From Burkholderiales bacterium (GTDB taxonomy: Bacteria; Pseudomonadota; Gammaproteobacteria; Burkholderiales; Burkholderiaceae_C): 64,000 nucleotides of DNA. Shown here piece after piece: positions 1 through 9,503 of this stretch; position 1 is the stretch's first letter, and each line of letters starts with the position of its first letter. The position numbers and the translations under genes were made by a program. The stretch is from assembly GCA_021414305.1 (NCBI GenBank), contig JAIOOS010000028.1, forward strand, positions 62,001 to 126,000, written 5' to 3'. The notes under the pieces are model-generated. The model was not told the DNA's origin, searched no databases, and was given only the letters and a program-made list of their open reading frames with translations.

Positions 1-86
1 AGCCCGAGCATACAAACCGCGCTGGCGTCAAGCCTCGCCGCGCTCGCGCGAGTGGGCAAAAATAAGCGCTCCGCTTCAGCCCCGCC

Positions 87-2807
87 ATGGCCGCCCCGTC
101 GTTCGCCCTGACCAAGATCCAGGCGCCGCGCCCCCGCGCCAGCCTGGTCGCGCGCGAGTTGCTCGAGCAGCGCATGGCCGATGCGGCGATGGCCAAGCGC
201 CTGGTCCTGCTGGCCGCACCCGCGGGCTTCGGCAAGACCGCCGCCCTCACCCGCTTGATCTCGCGCCTCGGCAGCGGCGCCGCGGTCGCCTGGGTCGCGG
301 TCGACTCCGACGACGACCCGCTCGGCCTGCTGGCATGCCTGTGCGCCGCGCTCGAGCCGTTCGACCCGCCGTGGCGCACCGATCCGGAGGCGCTGGTCGC
401 GATGGCCGGCGGCAGCCGCGGCGATCGCCACGCGGTGATCAGCGAGCTGCTCAACACGCTCGCCGCGTGCGAGGTCGAACGCGGCCTGATCGTCGTCGAC
501 GATGCGCACCGCATCCGCGACCCGGCGGTGTTCGAGTTCCTCGACCACCTGCTCGAACGGCTGCCGCCGCAGTGGGGCGTGGTGCTCTCCACCCGGACCG
601 AGCCGCCGCTGGCGCTGGCGCGCCTGCGCGCGCACGACGAGCTGGCCGAGTTCCGCGAGCGCGACCTGCGCTTCGGCCTGGCCGAGGTGCGCGCCCTGCT
701 GCCGGAGCTGCCGGCGCATGTCGATCCGGCGTCGACCAGCCGGCGCCTGCTCGAGCGCACCCAGGGCTGGGCGGTGGGCCTGCGCCTGGCGGTGAACAGC
801 CTGGCCGCGAGCCCGGCCGAAGCGGGCGTCGACCGCCGCCAGGCCGGCGTGGCCGACAGCAGCGCCGACCGGCACGTCTTCGACTACCTGCTGGCCGAAG
901 TGCTGGGCGCGATGCCGCCCGACCTGCGCGCCTTTCTCCTGCGCTGCTCGGTGCTGAGCGAGCTGAGCTCGGCGCGTTGCGCGGCGGTGTCGGCCGACGC
1001 TCGCGCCGCGCACTGGCTCGACGAGGTCGAGCGGCGGGGCCTCTTCGTCTCGGTCCTCGAGGGGCCCGAGCCGACGCTGCGGCTGCACGACCTGTTCCGC
1101 GATTTCCTCCAGGACCGGTTGCGTCGCGAGATGCCCGACGAGCTGCCCGCGCTCTACCGCCGCGCCGCGGCCGGCGAGCCCGACATGCTGCGCCGGACCG
1201 GCTTCCTGATCCGCTCCGGCGACTGGACCGAGGCCGAGGCCGAGCTCGCCGAAGCGGGCGGCCGGATCGTCACCACGGTCGGGCCGGCGCCGGTGCTGCG
1301 CCTGCTCGAGCAGTTCCCGCCGCCGCTGCACGAGCGCTCCGGCCGGCTGGCGCACATCCGCTGCCTCTGCGCCTGGGCGCGCTGGGACTGGCCGGCCATG
1401 CGCGAAGCGGCGGAGCGCGCCCGCCGCGCCTACGAGAGCGCGGGCGACCGCCTGGGGGCGTGGCGCTCCGGGCTGTACGCGGCGATCTCCTCCGCCAGCT
1501 TCGGCTTCAACGAGGAGGCCCGGCAGCGCGTCGAGCAGCCGCCGCCCGAGCCGCTCGGGGTCGACGATCGCGCCTTCCTGGCGATGACGCGCACCTACGC
1601 GACCTTCGACAGCGGCCGGCTCGACATCCTCGGCCAGCGCTACGGCGAGGTGCTCGACGCGCTCGAGTCGAGCGCCAACATCCCGCTCTGGTACCACTGC
1701 GTGCCGCGCAGCATGCAATGCGGCCTGCCGGGCATGAACCCGCCGCTGGCCCGCTTCGCCAACGGAGCGCTGCGGGTGCTGCCCGACATGCCGAGCCCGC
1801 TGCGCGCGCTGGCGCTCTCGCTGCGCGCCTGGGGCGAGCTCTCGGCCGGCGACATCGGCGCCGCCACGGCGACCGCGCAGCTCGCCGAGTCGGACGCGCG
1901 CTGGCTCGGCCCGCCGCCGAATGTGCGCGTCTTCGTCTACGCATTGCTCTCGATCCTGCATGCGATGCACGGCCGGCCCGTCGAGGCGCGGCAGGCGCTC
2001 GAGGAGCTGATGAAGACCTTCGACGATCCCGACGTGGGCTACCGGCCCGGCTCGTTCGTCCACATCTACTACTGCCTGCACCGGGTGCGCATCGCCGACC
2101 TGCTCGGCGACGTCGAGGCGGCGCGCGGCTTCTTCGCCGCCGTGCCCGCCGATCCGCGGCCATTGAACGAAACGATGCGGCGTGTCCTGGCGACGCACCG
2201 CATGGCCTGCGCCGGCCGCCTCGCCGCGCACGAGGGCCGCACCGAGGCGGCGATCGCCGCGTTCGGCAGCGCCCTCGCCGACGACGATGCGTTCAGCGTC
2301 TACGGCCAGTCGGTCGAGGTGCGCCTGCGGCTGGCGCTCGCCCTGCTCGATCTCGGCCGCATCGCCGAGGCGGCGGCGGCGGTCGAGCAGGCGCTCGCCG
2401 CGACCGCGCGCCAGGGCGAGCCCGGCGGCGCGCTGATGCTCGGCGCCACCCGCCTGCTCGCGCTCGCCGATCGCGACTGGCAGGGCCGGCTGGCCGTCGG
2501 CGCGGCCGCGACCTTGCGGGCCTGGGCCGCGCTGCTGCCGCAGGGCGCGCCGGCCACGGCGCGGCCAGCGGGCACCGCGGGCTATGGCAGCGCCGCGCCG
2601 GTGGCGGCCGCGGCCGCGGCGCTCAGCCCGCGCGAGCTGGAGGTGCTGCGCCACATCGCCGCCGGCGACAGCAACAAGCTGATCGCCCGCGCGTTCGACC
2701 TGAGCCCGCACACGGTCAAGCGCCACGTCGCCAACATCCTCGACAAGCTGATGCTGCAGTCGCGCGGCCAGGCCGCGGCCTGGTACCGCCAGCACGGGGT
2801 GGCCTAG
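87..2807 (+). CDS. MalT-like LuxR-family ATP-dependent transcriptional activator (LAL type)
   Basis: A 906-residue protein with the size and architecture of large ATP-binding LuxR regulators such as MalT. The N-terminal STAND-type NTPase has a Walker A motif APAGFGKT at residues 44-51 and a Walker B LIVVDD at about 134-139. A long helical repeat region that should bind the inducer and drive oligomerisation fills the middle. The last 65 residues are a LuxR helix-turn-helix starting LSPRELEVLRHIAAGDSNK. Such proteins bind DNA as oligomers after ATP and inducer binding; the inducer here cannot be told. The ATG follows a weak ribosome-binding region. Two same-strand genes for a hemerythrin-like protein and a cytochrome c follow after a 140-base spacer and are possible targets. 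The family call is firm; the regulon is inference. Confidence 0.93.
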   Translation: MAAPSFALTKIQAPRPRASLVARELLEQRMADAAMAKRLVLLAAPAGFGKTAALTRLISRLGSGAAVAWVAVDSDDDPLGLLACLCAALEPFDPPWRTDPEALVAMAGGSRGDRHAVISELLNTLAACEVERGLIVVDDAHRIRDPAVFEFLDHLLERLPPQWGVVLSTRTEPPLALARLRAHDELAEFRERDLRFGLAEVRALLPELPAHVDPASTSRRLLERTQGWAVGLRLAVNSLAASPAEAGVDRRQAGVADSSADRHVFDYLLAEVLGAMPPDLRAFLLRCSVLSELSSARCAAVSADARAAHWLDEVERRGLFVSVLEGPEPTLRLHDLFRDFLQDRLRREMPDELPALYRRAAAGEPDMLRRTGFLIRSGDWTEAEAELAEAGGRIVTTVGPAPVLRLLEQFPPPLHERSGRLAHIRCLCAWARWDWPAMREAAERARRAYESAGDRLGAWRSGLYAAISSASFGFNEEARQRVEQPPPEPLGVDDRAFLAMTRTYATFDSGRLDILGQRYGEVLDALESSANIPLWYHCVPRSMQCGLPGMNPPLARFANGALRVLPDMPSPLRALALSLRAWGELSAGDIGAATATAQLAESDARWLGPPPNVRVFVYALLSILHAMHGRPVEARQALEELMKTFDDPDVGYRPGSFVHIYYCLHRVRIADLLGDVEAARGFFAAVPADPRPLNETMRRVLATHRMACAGRLAAHEGRTEAAIAAFGSALADDDAFSVYGQSVEVRLRLALALLDLGRIAEAAAAVEQALAATARQGEPGGALMLGATRLLALADRDWQGRLAVGAAATLRAWAALLPQGAPATARPAGTAGYGSAAPVAAAAAALSPRELEVLRHIAAGDSNKLIARAFDLSPHTVKRHVANILDKLMLQSRGQAAAWYRQHGVA

Positions 2808-2947
2808 GCGATAGCGCGAGCGCGGTAACGGCGGCGATGGCCCGCTGTCGCCGCGCGGATGGCTCCTTCGGGCGATGCCCCGGCGCCCACCCACGGGAAC
2901 ACTGCCGGGCATCGCGGCTCATGCCGCATCGCCTGCCTGGAACCGCC

Positions 2948-3697
2948 ATGACCTCCCCCTCCCCCTCCCTCGCCGCCGCAACCGCCCCCTCCCGTCCCGC
3001 CCTGGCGCGCTCCGGCTCGCCGCGCTTCGATCTCTATTCCGGCATCCACAAGGCGATGCGCTCGTTCATGGCCGAGACGCTGGTGCGGGTGGGCCGGATC
3101 GATGTCGCCGACGCCGCCGATCGCGGCCAGGCGCTGGTCCAGCTCGAGCAGCTGCTCGCCTTCTGCGCCGACCACCTGCGCCACGAGAACACGTTCGTGC
3201 ACACGGCGATCGAAGCCCGGCAGCCGGGCGGCGCGGCGAAGGTCGCCGAAGAGCACGTCGAGCACGGCGAGTCGATCGCCGCCCTGCGCGAAGAGGCGGC
3301 TGCCCTGCAGGCCGCCCCGGAGTACGCCGCGGCCGCGCTCGCGCTGCGTCTCTATCGCCACCTCGCGCTTTTCGTCGCCGAGAACCTGCAGCACATGCAC
3401 ATCGAGGAGACGGTGCACAACGCCCTGCTCTGGCAGCACTTCACCGATGCCGAGCTCGCCGAGCTGCACGGCCGGCTGCTCGCCAGCCTCGCGCCCGAAG
3501 ACAAGCAGACGGCGGCGCGCTGGATGCTGCCCGCCTCGACGCCGGCCGAGCGCGCGGCGATGATCGCCGGCATGAAGGCCGAGCTGCCGCCCGAGGCGCT
3601 GCTCGGCGTGATGGTGATGCTGCGCCCGCACCTCGATACCGCCGGCTGGGCCAAGCTGGCGAACGCCGCCGGCGTCAGCACGCAGATCGGCGCCTGA
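2948..3697 (+). CDS. Hemerythrin-like (HHE) domain protein
   Basis: A 249-residue soluble protein without signal peptide. A helical bundle with the His/Glu pattern of bacterial hemerythrin-like domains is visible: DHLRHENTFVH, then EEHVEHGES, then LQHMHIEETVH. These are the expected ligands of a di-iron (or haem-free iron) site that binds O2 or NO or senses redox state. The ATG at 2948 was chosen because the conserved part begins soon after it; an in-frame ATG at 2921 is possible. The preceding 140 bases (2808-2947) hold no gene or obvious terminator. The cytochrome c gene follows after 21 bases, so the two are probably cotranscribed. The fold is well supported; the ligand and role are unknown. 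Confidence 0.85.
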   Translation: MTSPSPSLAAATAPSRPALARSGSPRFDLYSGIHKAMRSFMAETLVRVGRIDVADAADRGQALVQLEQLLAFCADHLRHENTFVHTAIEARQPGGAAKVAEEHVEHGESIAALREEAAALQAAPEYAAAALALRLYRHLALFVAENLQHMHIEETVHNALLWQHFTDAELAELHGRLLASLAPEDKQTAARWMLPASTPAERAAMIAGMKAELPPEALLGVMVMLRPHLDTAGWAKLANAAGVSTQIGA

Positions 3698-3718
3698 GCG
3701 CCCCACGGGAGACCACTG

Positions 3719-4609
3719 ATGAAAACCTGGATCAAGCGCACTCTCGTCGGCGTCGTCTCGCTGATCGGCGTCGCCGTCGTCGCGGTGTTCGTGCTGGCGA
3801 CGCTCGGCGATCGCAAGCTCGCTCGCCGCGTCGAAGTCGCCGTCGCCGGCGTGCCCTTCGCCGCCGACGCCGCCAGCATCGAGCGCGGCCACTACCTGTT
3901 CCGCTCGCGCGGCTGCGGCGACTGCCACGGCCTCGACGGCAGCGGCGGCGTGGTCGTCGAGGACGGCGGCATGCTGATCCGCGCGCCCAACATCACCGCC
4001 GGTCCGGGCGGCGCAACCGCCGCCTACACGCCGGCGGACTGGGAGCGGACGATCCGCCACGGCGTCAAGCCGAACGGCCAGCCCGTCATCCTCATGCCGA
4101 GCGAGGAATACGCCCGCTATACCGACGCCGACCTCGCGGCCGTGGTCGCCTACGTCCGCCAGCTGCCGCCGAAAAGCGGCGAAGGCGCGACCGTCCGCCT
4201 GCCGCTGCCGGTGCGCGTGCTCTACGCCGTCGGCGTGGTGCGGGACGCGGCGGAGAAGATCGACCACAGCCTGCCGCCTTCGCAGCCGGTGGCCGAAGCG
4301 GTGACCGCGGCGCACGGCGCCTATGTCGCCAACGGCTGCACCGGCTGCCATCGCGCCGACCTCAGCGGTGGCAAGATCGCCGGCGCACCGCCGGACTGGC
4401 CCGCGGCGGCGCGGCTCGCGCCGGGCGAAGGCAGCGTCATGCCGCGCTACAAGGACGCCGACGCGTTCGCCGCGATGCTGAAGACGGGCAAGCGTCCGGA
4501 TGGCAGCGCGGTCAGCAAGGTGATGCCGTTCGTCGCCCTGCGCGAGATGAACGATGTCGACGTGCGCGCCCTTTACTTGCACCTGACGACGATGCCGGCG
4601 CCGCGCTGA
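3719..4609 (+). CDS. Membrane-anchored dihaem cytochrome c
   Basis: A 296-residue protein with an N-terminal uncleaved-looking hydrophobic segment (about residues 8-28) and two class I cytochrome c domains. Haem-binding motifs are CGDCH at 66-70 and CTGCH at 207-211. Candidate axial Met residues lie in ILMPSEEY and VMPFVAL, downstream of each motif. The arrangement resembles cytochrome subunits of membrane dehydrogenases (alcohol or gluconate dehydrogenase type), but no dehydrogenase subunit is next to it. It should face the periplasm and pass electrons to a terminal oxidase. A good ribosome-binding site (GGGAG) precedes the ATG. It is probably in one unit with the hemerythrin-like gene. Confidence 0.9.
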   Translation: MKTWIKRTLVGVVSLIGVAVVAVFVLATLGDRKLARRVEVAVAGVPFAADAASIERGHYLFRSRGCGDCHGLDGSGGVVVEDGGMLIRAPNITAGPGGATAAYTPADWERTIRHGVKPNGQPVILMPSEEYARYTDADLAAVVAYVRQLPPKSGEGATVRLPLPVRVLYAVGVVRDAAEKIDHSLPPSQPVAEAVTAAHGAYVANGCTGCHRADLSGGKIAGAPPDWPAAARLAPGEGSVMPRYKDADAFAAMLKTGKRPDGSAVSKVMPFVALREMNDVDVRALYLHLTTMPAPR

Positions 4610-4630
4610 GAGGCGGCACGATCTGCAGGG

Positions 4631-5128
4631 CTAGCGGATGGTGCGTGGAGACCGGCTCGGGATCTCGGGCGGCGGGAACCGCTCCTGGAACCGGTCGCGC
4701 CCGTACCGGGCGAGACGGAACAGGGCGTAGCAGCCGGCCAGGAGCAGGGCGAGCTTCCAGGAGCCGTTGAGCAGGCCCTGCACCCAGCGGTTCGGCGCCT
4801 CGGCGGCCAGCGGCGCGGGCGCCTCGACCTTCGGCCGCGGCGGCAGGGCCGACAGGTCGGTCACCTCGGGCAGCGTGGCGATGGCGGCCGCGCCAGCGGG
4901 CGCGGACTCGGCCTTGCACGGCGTGTCCTGGAGGGTGACGCCGCCCTTGCCGTCGGGGCACTTCAGCAACTGCGTCGGCCGCAGGTTCACCGGCGGCGCG
5001 ACGGCCGCCGCCTCCTCCTCGGTGCCGGGCGGGGCGTTGCGCAGGATGTGGGCCTCGGGCATGGCGCGGATCTGCGCCAGCGCCGGTGTGGCGGCAATCA
5101 GGGCCAGAACAAGGAGGGCGGGTCTCAT
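4631..5128 (-). CDS. DUF4124-like secreted protein with C-terminal membrane segment
   Basis: A 165-residue protein of unknown function. It starts with a clear signal peptide (MRPALLVLALIAATPALAQ), which fixes the start at 5128 rather than an upstream in-frame ATG at 5167. The middle has LLKCPDGKGGVTLQDTPC, which matches the pattern of DUF4124 (a short Cys-bracketed motif common in betaproteobacterial periplasmic proteins). A hydrophobic stretch near residues 123-141 could anchor the C-terminus, leaving a basic cytoplasmic tail. It lies 53 bases downstream of the MscS gene on the same strand, so it may be the last gene of that unit. Confidence 0.7.
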   Translation of the reverse strand: MRPALLVLALIAATPALAQIRAMPEAHILRNAPPGTEEEAAAVAPPVNLRPTQLLKCPDGKGGVTLQDTPCKAESAPAGAAAIATLPEVTDLSALPPRPKVEAPAPLAAEAPNRWVQGLLNGSWKLALLLAGCYALFRLARYGRDRFQERFPPPEIPSRSPRTIR

Positions 5129-5181
5129 TGCCGAAGTGTGCCCAATTGTTCGCGCGCCGCGGACCACACTTCCCCCAAGTT

Positions 5182-6540
5182 TCAGGGCCGCGATGGCTCG
5201 CCGGGCTTCGTCCGCCCCTCTTGCTCTCCGGCTGAAGGAACCTGGCCTTCGACCTGGCCGGGGGCGGCTTCAGGCTCGCGCGAGATCCTTGCGTGCACCA
5301 CCCGCTGCGGGAACGGGATCTCCACGCCTCGGGCGCGCAGCACCTCCAGCACGACGAGGTTGACGTCCGACTTGACGTTGCCCTGCCCGTTCTCCGGGTC
5401 GCGGATCCAGAAGTTGACGTTCAGGTCCATGCCGTCGGCCGAGAACGCCGCGAGCTGGACGCTGGGCTGCGGATCGCCGACGACGCGCGGCACCGCGGCC
5501 ACGGCCGCCTCGAGCACCGGCTGCAGCTCGCGCACGTCGGTGCCATAGGCGACCTGCACGCTGGTCTGCAGCAGCACGCGCGGGTCGGCGAGCGACGAGT
5601 TCTCGACCCGCGTGGTGATCAGCGTCTCGTTCGGCAGGATCGCCTCGCGCCCGTTGAGCGCGCGGATCACCGTGTAGCGGGTGCGGATGTCGGTGATGCG
5701 GCCTTCGAAGTTGTCGACCTTCACCATGTCGCCGATCCGGATGCTCCGCTCTGCGAGGATGACGAAGCCGCTGACGTAGTTGGCCGCGATCTTCTGCAGG
5801 CCGAAGCCGACGCCGACGCCGACCGCACCGCCGAGCACCGACAGTGCGGTCAGGTCGATGCCGACGGCCGAGAGCGCGAACATCAGGCCGACGAACAGCA
5901 GCACCGTTCGCACCAGCGTCGCCGCGATCTTGCGCAGCGAGAGATCGTGGCCGGCGGCGTTGCTGAGGAGCTTTCTCTCGAGTACCGCCGAGACCCAGAG
6001 CGCGATCACGAGGACGATGCCGGCGGTGATCGTGCCCTCGACGACGTTGCGCAGCGACATCCGCGTCGTGCCGATCTTCCAGTGCACGTCGTCCATCGCG
6101 TCGAGCATCGACGGCAGCACGCCCGTCAGCCAGAGCGCGACCGCGATCCAGGCGAGCCAGGAGATGCTGCGCTCGAGCGTGCGGACCCAGGCCAGGGCCG
6201 GCAGCGTGCGGCTGAGCACGCGCACGCTGAGGCGGATGACGACGAGCGAAATCAGGATCGGGATCGCCACCCGGAACACCGCCGGCTTGATCACCGACTC
6301 GAGGCCGACGCGCGCGGCGAACGCGAACGCCAGCGCGAGGACCGGAAACAGCACGCCGTCGACCACCCGCTCGCCGAACAGGATCGATCCCGGCGACGCC
6401 TGCCGGCCCTGCATCAGGCGCACCACCAGCCAGGCGGCGAGAAGGCAGACGACGAGCACCCCCAGCTCGGCGACGGCGCCGCGCTGGGTCAGCGAGACGA
6501 CGAGGTCGTCGAACTCCTTGAGATCGAACGCGCGCGCCAT
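5182..6540 (-). CDS. MscS-family mechanosensitive ion channel
   Basis: A 452-residue membrane protein. About six hydrophobic segments precede the pore helix, and the MscS signature follows: a Gly/Ala-rich pore stretch (GGAVGVGVGFGLQKIAANY, about residues 238-256), then FVILAERSIRIGDMVKV, the start of the beta domain. The rest is the cytoplasmic vestibule. MscS-type channels open on membrane tension and release solutes in hypo-osmotic shock. This copy is longer than E. coli MscS (about 286 residues) because of extra N-terminal helices, as in larger MscS homologues. The gene begins 31 bases after the deacetylase gene, probably in the same unit. Confidence 0.92.
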   Translation of the reverse strand: MARAFDLKEFDDLVVSLTQRGAVAELGVLVVCLLAAWLVVRLMQGRQASPGSILFGERVVDGVLFPVLALAFAFAARVGLESVIKPAVFRVAIPILISLVVIRLSVRVLSRTLPALAWVRTLERSISWLAWIAVALWLTGVLPSMLDAMDDVHWKIGTTRMSLRNVVEGTITAGIVLVIALWVSAVLERKLLSNAAGHDLSLRKIAATLVRTVLLFVGLMFALSAVGIDLTALSVLGGAVGVGVGFGLQKIAANYVSGFVILAERSIRIGDMVKVDNFEGRITDIRTRYTVIRALNGREAILPNETLITTRVENSSLADPRVLLQTSVQVAYGTDVRELQPVLEAAVAAVPRVVGDPQPSVQLAAFSADGMDLNVNFWIRDPENGQGNVKSDVNLVVLEVLRARGVEIPFPQRVVHARISREPEAAPGQVEGQVPSAGEQEGRTKPGEPSRP

Positions 6541-6571
6541 CAGCGGGCGCCCTCCGGCACGGCCCCGCGGC

Positions 6572-7507
6572 TCACGCTGCCGTCAGCACGCGCAGGTGCG
6601 CGGCGACGCTGCGCGCCAGCGCGCCCAGGTTGTAGCCGCCTTCGAGGCAGGAGACGATCCGGCCCCGGGAGTGCTTGACCGCGACCGCCTTGATCCGCTC
6701 GGTGATCCAGGTGTAGTCGGCCTCGACCAGGCCGAGCTGGCCGAGGTCGTCTTCGCGATGCGCGTCGAATCCGGCCGAGAAGAAGATCATCTCCGGCCGG
6801 AAGGCGTCGAGCCGCTCCATCCAGTTTTCCTCGATCAGGGCGCGAACCTGCGGCCCGCGCGTGTACGGCGGCACCGGCACGTTGACCATGTTCGTGCCCA
6901 TCGGCACGGCGCCGCTGTAGGGATAGAGCGGGTGCTGGAAGATGCTCAGCATGAGCACGCGCTCGTCGCCGGCGATGATGTCTTCGGTGCCGTTGCCATG
7001 GTGGACGTCGAAGTCGACGATCGCCACCCGCTCGAGGCCGCGCACGTCGAGCGCATGACGCGCCGCCACCGCGACGTTGTTGAAGAAGCAGAAGCCCATG
7101 GCCTGGTCGCGGGTGGCGTGGTGGCCGGGCGGGCGCACCGAGCAGAACGCGTTCTCTATCGCGCCGTCGAGCACCGCGTCGGTCGCCGCCACCGCCGCGC
7201 CCGCGGCGCGCATCACGGCCGCCCAGGTGCCGGCGCTGGCGACCGTGTCGGCGTCGAGCGCGCGCCTGCGGCCATCGACGGCGATCTGCTCCAGCAGGTC
7301 GCGCAGCTCGCCGACGTAGCGGCTCTCGTGCGCCAGGCCGAGGTCGTCGAGGCTCGCCAGCGGCGCCTCGCGCCGCTCGAGCGCCGCGTCCAGGCCGGTG
7401 GCGATGAGGTAGTCGTCGATCGCGTCGAGCCGCTCCGGGCACTCGGGGTGGCCGTCGCCCATGTCGTGGCCGCGGCAATCGGGATGGCTGTAGAAGGCCG
7501 TTGTCAT
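6572..7507 (-). CDS. Histone deacetylase family protein (HDAC-like amidohydrolase)
   Basis: A 311-residue class II-type deacetylase. Visible family motifs are the catalytic His pair in RPPGHHA, the zinc-site motif DFDVHHGNGTEDI, and FFSAGFDAH. Bacterial members remove acetyl or other acyl groups from polyamines or small amines (acetylpolyamine amidohydrolase, acetoin utilisation protein type); the substrate here is unknown. The start is placed at 7507 (MTTAFYSHPDC), where homology begins, rather than at an in-frame ATG at 7588 that would run into the divergent moxR gene. The 71-base spacer 7508-7578 should carry both divergent promoters. Confidence 0.92.
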   Translation of the reverse strand: MTTAFYSHPDCRGHDMGDGHPECPERLDAIDDYLIATGLDAALERREAPLASLDDLGLAHESRYVGELRDLLEQIAVDGRRRALDADTVASAGTWAAVMRAAGAAVAATDAVLDGAIENAFCSVRPPGHHATRDQAMGFCFFNNVAVAARHALDVRGLERVAIVDFDVHHGNGTEDIIAGDERVLMLSIFQHPLYPYSGAVPMGTNMVNVPVPPYTRGPQVRALIEENWMERLDAFRPEMIFFSAGFDAHREDDLGQLGLVEADYTWITERIKAVAVKHSRGRIVSCLEGGYNLGALARSVAAHLRVLTAA

Positions 7508-7578
7508 TGGGCTGCCGAATCGAACCGGCCAGTCGGAAGCGACCCGGCCAGAGTCATGTTTTCTAGTAAGGTGGCCGG

Positions 7579-8505
7579 ATGAGCCCACCTTCGCGGAACC
7601 AGCTGACCGAACTGATCGGCCAGATCGCCACCATTATCGTCGGCAAGCAGGCCCAGATCGAGGACTGCGTCGCCTGCATGCTCGCAGGGGGACACCTGCT
7701 GATCGAGGACGTTCCGGGGGTCGGCAAGACGACACTCGCGCACGCGATCGCGGTCTCGCTCGGCTTGCGGTTTTCGCGCACCCAGTTCACCGCCGACCTG
7801 ATGCCGTCGGACCTGATCGGCGTCAGCATCTACGAGCGGAGCAAGGAAGCGTTCGTTTTTCACGCCGGCCCGGTGTTCGCGCACGTGCTCCTCGCCGACG
7901 AGATCAACCGCGCCGGACCGAAGACGCAGAGCGCGCTGCTCGAGGCGATGGAAGAGCACCAGGTCACGGTCGAAGGCGAGACCCGCCCCCTGCCCGCGCC
8001 GTTCTTCGTGATCGCGACGCAGAACCCGACCGACCAGATCGGCACCTACCCGCTGCCCGAGTCGCAGCTCGACCGCTTCCTGATGTGCATCACGCTCGGC
8101 TATCCCGACCGCAAGAGCGAGCGCGAGCTGCTCGCCGGCGCCGACCGGCGCGAGGCGATCTCGCGCCTGCGCGCCGTCATGAGCCCGGCCGAGCTGATCG
8201 CGGCGCAGCGCGCGGTGCAGGCGGTGCACGCCTCCGACGCGCTGCTCGACTACCTGCAGGCGCTGATCCAGGCGACGCGCTCGGGCACCTGGTTCGTCGA
8301 GGGCCTGTCGCCGCGCGCCGGCATCGCCGTGCTGCGCGCCGCCCGGGCTCGCGCCCTGCTCGGCGGCCGCGACTACGTGGCGCCCGACGACATCCAGTAC
8401 GTGCTGCCGCAGACCATCGCCCACCGGCTGGTGCCGGTGGCGGGCGCGGGCCGCGGCCGGCGCGAGCAGGTGCGGGCGATGGTCGAGGCGGTGCCGCTGC
8501 CGTGA
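7579..8505 (+). CDS. MoxR-type AAA+ ATPase
   Basis: A 308-residue AAA+ ATPase of the MoxR family. Walker A is PGVGKTT (46-52), Walker B is VLLADEINR, and the sensor motif ATQNP is present (FFVIATQNPTDQIG). MoxR proteins are chaperone-like and act with VWA- or DUF58-containing partners in envelope stress or metal insertion. Here the partner is the DUF58 gene, whose GTG start overlaps this stop codon (GTGA). A ribosome-binding site AAGGTGG stands before the ATG. First gene of a moxR-DUF58-tgpA unit known from many proteobacteria. Confidence 0.95.
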   Translation: MSPPSRNQLTELIGQIATIIVGKQAQIEDCVACMLAGGHLLIEDVPGVGKTTLAHAIAVSLGLRFSRTQFTADLMPSDLIGVSIYERSKEAFVFHAGPVFAHVLLADEINRAGPKTQSALLEAMEEHQVTVEGETRPLPAPFFVIATQNPTDQIGTYPLPESQLDRFLMCITLGYPDRKSERELLAGADRREAISRLRAVMSPAELIAAQRAVQAVHASDALLDYLQALIQATRSGTWFVEGLSPRAGIAVLRAARARALLGGRDYVAPDDIQYVLPQTIAHRLVPVAGAGRGRREQVRAMVEAVPLP

Positions 8506-9503
8506 CGGCCGCGGGCGCGGTCCGCGCGCTGAACCCGGCGGCGTTCGCCCGGGCGCGCTTTCGCAGGTGGTGGCAGTCGCGCCTGCCGCGCACCGACACG
8601 CAGACGCTGACCCAGGGCAACGTCTACATCCTGCCGACGCGGGCCGGCTGGATGTTCGCGCTGACCCTGCTGGTGCTGCTGCTCGCCTCGATCAACTACC
8701 AGCTCAACCTCGGCTACGTGCTGACCTTCCTGCTCGCCGGCAGCGGCATCGTCTCGATGCACATCACGCACGGCACCCTGCGCGGCCTGACGCTGCACCT
8801 GCGGCCGGTCGCGCCCGCATTCGCCGGCGACCCGGCGGTGCTCGACATCGTCATGACCAGCCCGGGCAGTGCGCGCTTCGGCATCGGCCTGCGCCTGCTC
8901 GATGCGCCGGGCGCGACCCTGGCCTGGACCGACGTTCCGGGCGGCGGCCAGGCGACCGCGCACGTGAGCTTCGTGCCGGCGGCGCGCGGCTTCCAGGAGG
9001 TGCCTACGCTGAGCGCCGAGAGCCGCTTCCCGCTCGGCCTGTTTCGCGCCTGGACGGTGTGGCGGCCGGCCGCGCGCCTGCTCGTCTACCCGCGGCCCGA
9101 GGCCAACGCGCCGGCGCCGCCGGCGGCGCGGCCGATCATCGGCGGCCCGAGCCGCTCGCGCCTCAGTGAGAGCGGCGAGATCGAAGGCGTGCGCGCCTAT
9201 CGGCGCGGCGACCCGATGAAGCTGGTGGCCTGGAAGAAGGCGGCGCAGGCGCTCGAGACCGGCGCCGAGCTCGTCAGCCGCGACACCAGCGTCTCGGCGC
9301 GCCGCGAGCTCTGGCTCGACTGGAGCGCCTGCGCGCCGCTCGCCCCGGAAGACCGCCTTTCCCGGCTGACGGCCTGGACGCTGGCCGCCGAGCGCGCCGG
9401 CACCGCCTACGGCCTGCGCCTTCCCGGCGTCGAGCTGGCGCCCGAGGGCGGCGACACGCAGCGCCGCCGCTGCCTCGAAGCGCTCGCGCTGTGGCAGGCC
9501 TGA
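8502..9503 (+). CDS. DUF58 domain protein, MoxR partner
   Basis: A 333-residue protein with two hydrophobic segments near the N-terminus (about residues 45-95), followed by a beta-rich part and the DUF58 signature (IEGVRAYRRGDPMKLVAWKK). DUF58 proteins have a VWA-like fold and work with MoxR ATPases; their biochemical role is not settled. The GTG at 8502 was chosen because it overlaps the moxR stop codon and because the frame upstream merely shadows moxR. Its stop lies inside the start of the next gene (13-base overlap), so the three genes are translationally coupled. Confidence 0.9.
   Translation: MTAAGAVRALNPAAFARARFRRWWQSRLPRTDTQTLTQGNVYILPTRAGWMFALTLLVLLLASINYQLNLGYVLTFLLAGSGIVSMHITHGTLRGLTLHLRPVAPAFAGDPAVLDIVMTSPGSARFGIGLRLLDAPGATLAWTDVPGGGQATAHVSFVPAARGFQEVPTLSAESRFPLGLFRAWTVWRPAARLLVYPRPEANAPAPPAARPIIGGPSRSRLSESGEIEGVRAYRRGDPMKLVAWKKAAQALETGAELVSRDTSVSARRELWLDWSACAPLAPEDRLSRLTAWTLAAERAGTAYGLRLPGVELAPEGGDTQRRRCLEALALWQA

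Noticed and set aside
335..2947. Continuation of the hemerythrin frame far upstream through the regulator gene
   Set aside because: The upstream part is an Arg/Ala/Pro-rich frameshifted copy of the regulator; hemerythrin homology begins only after 2948.
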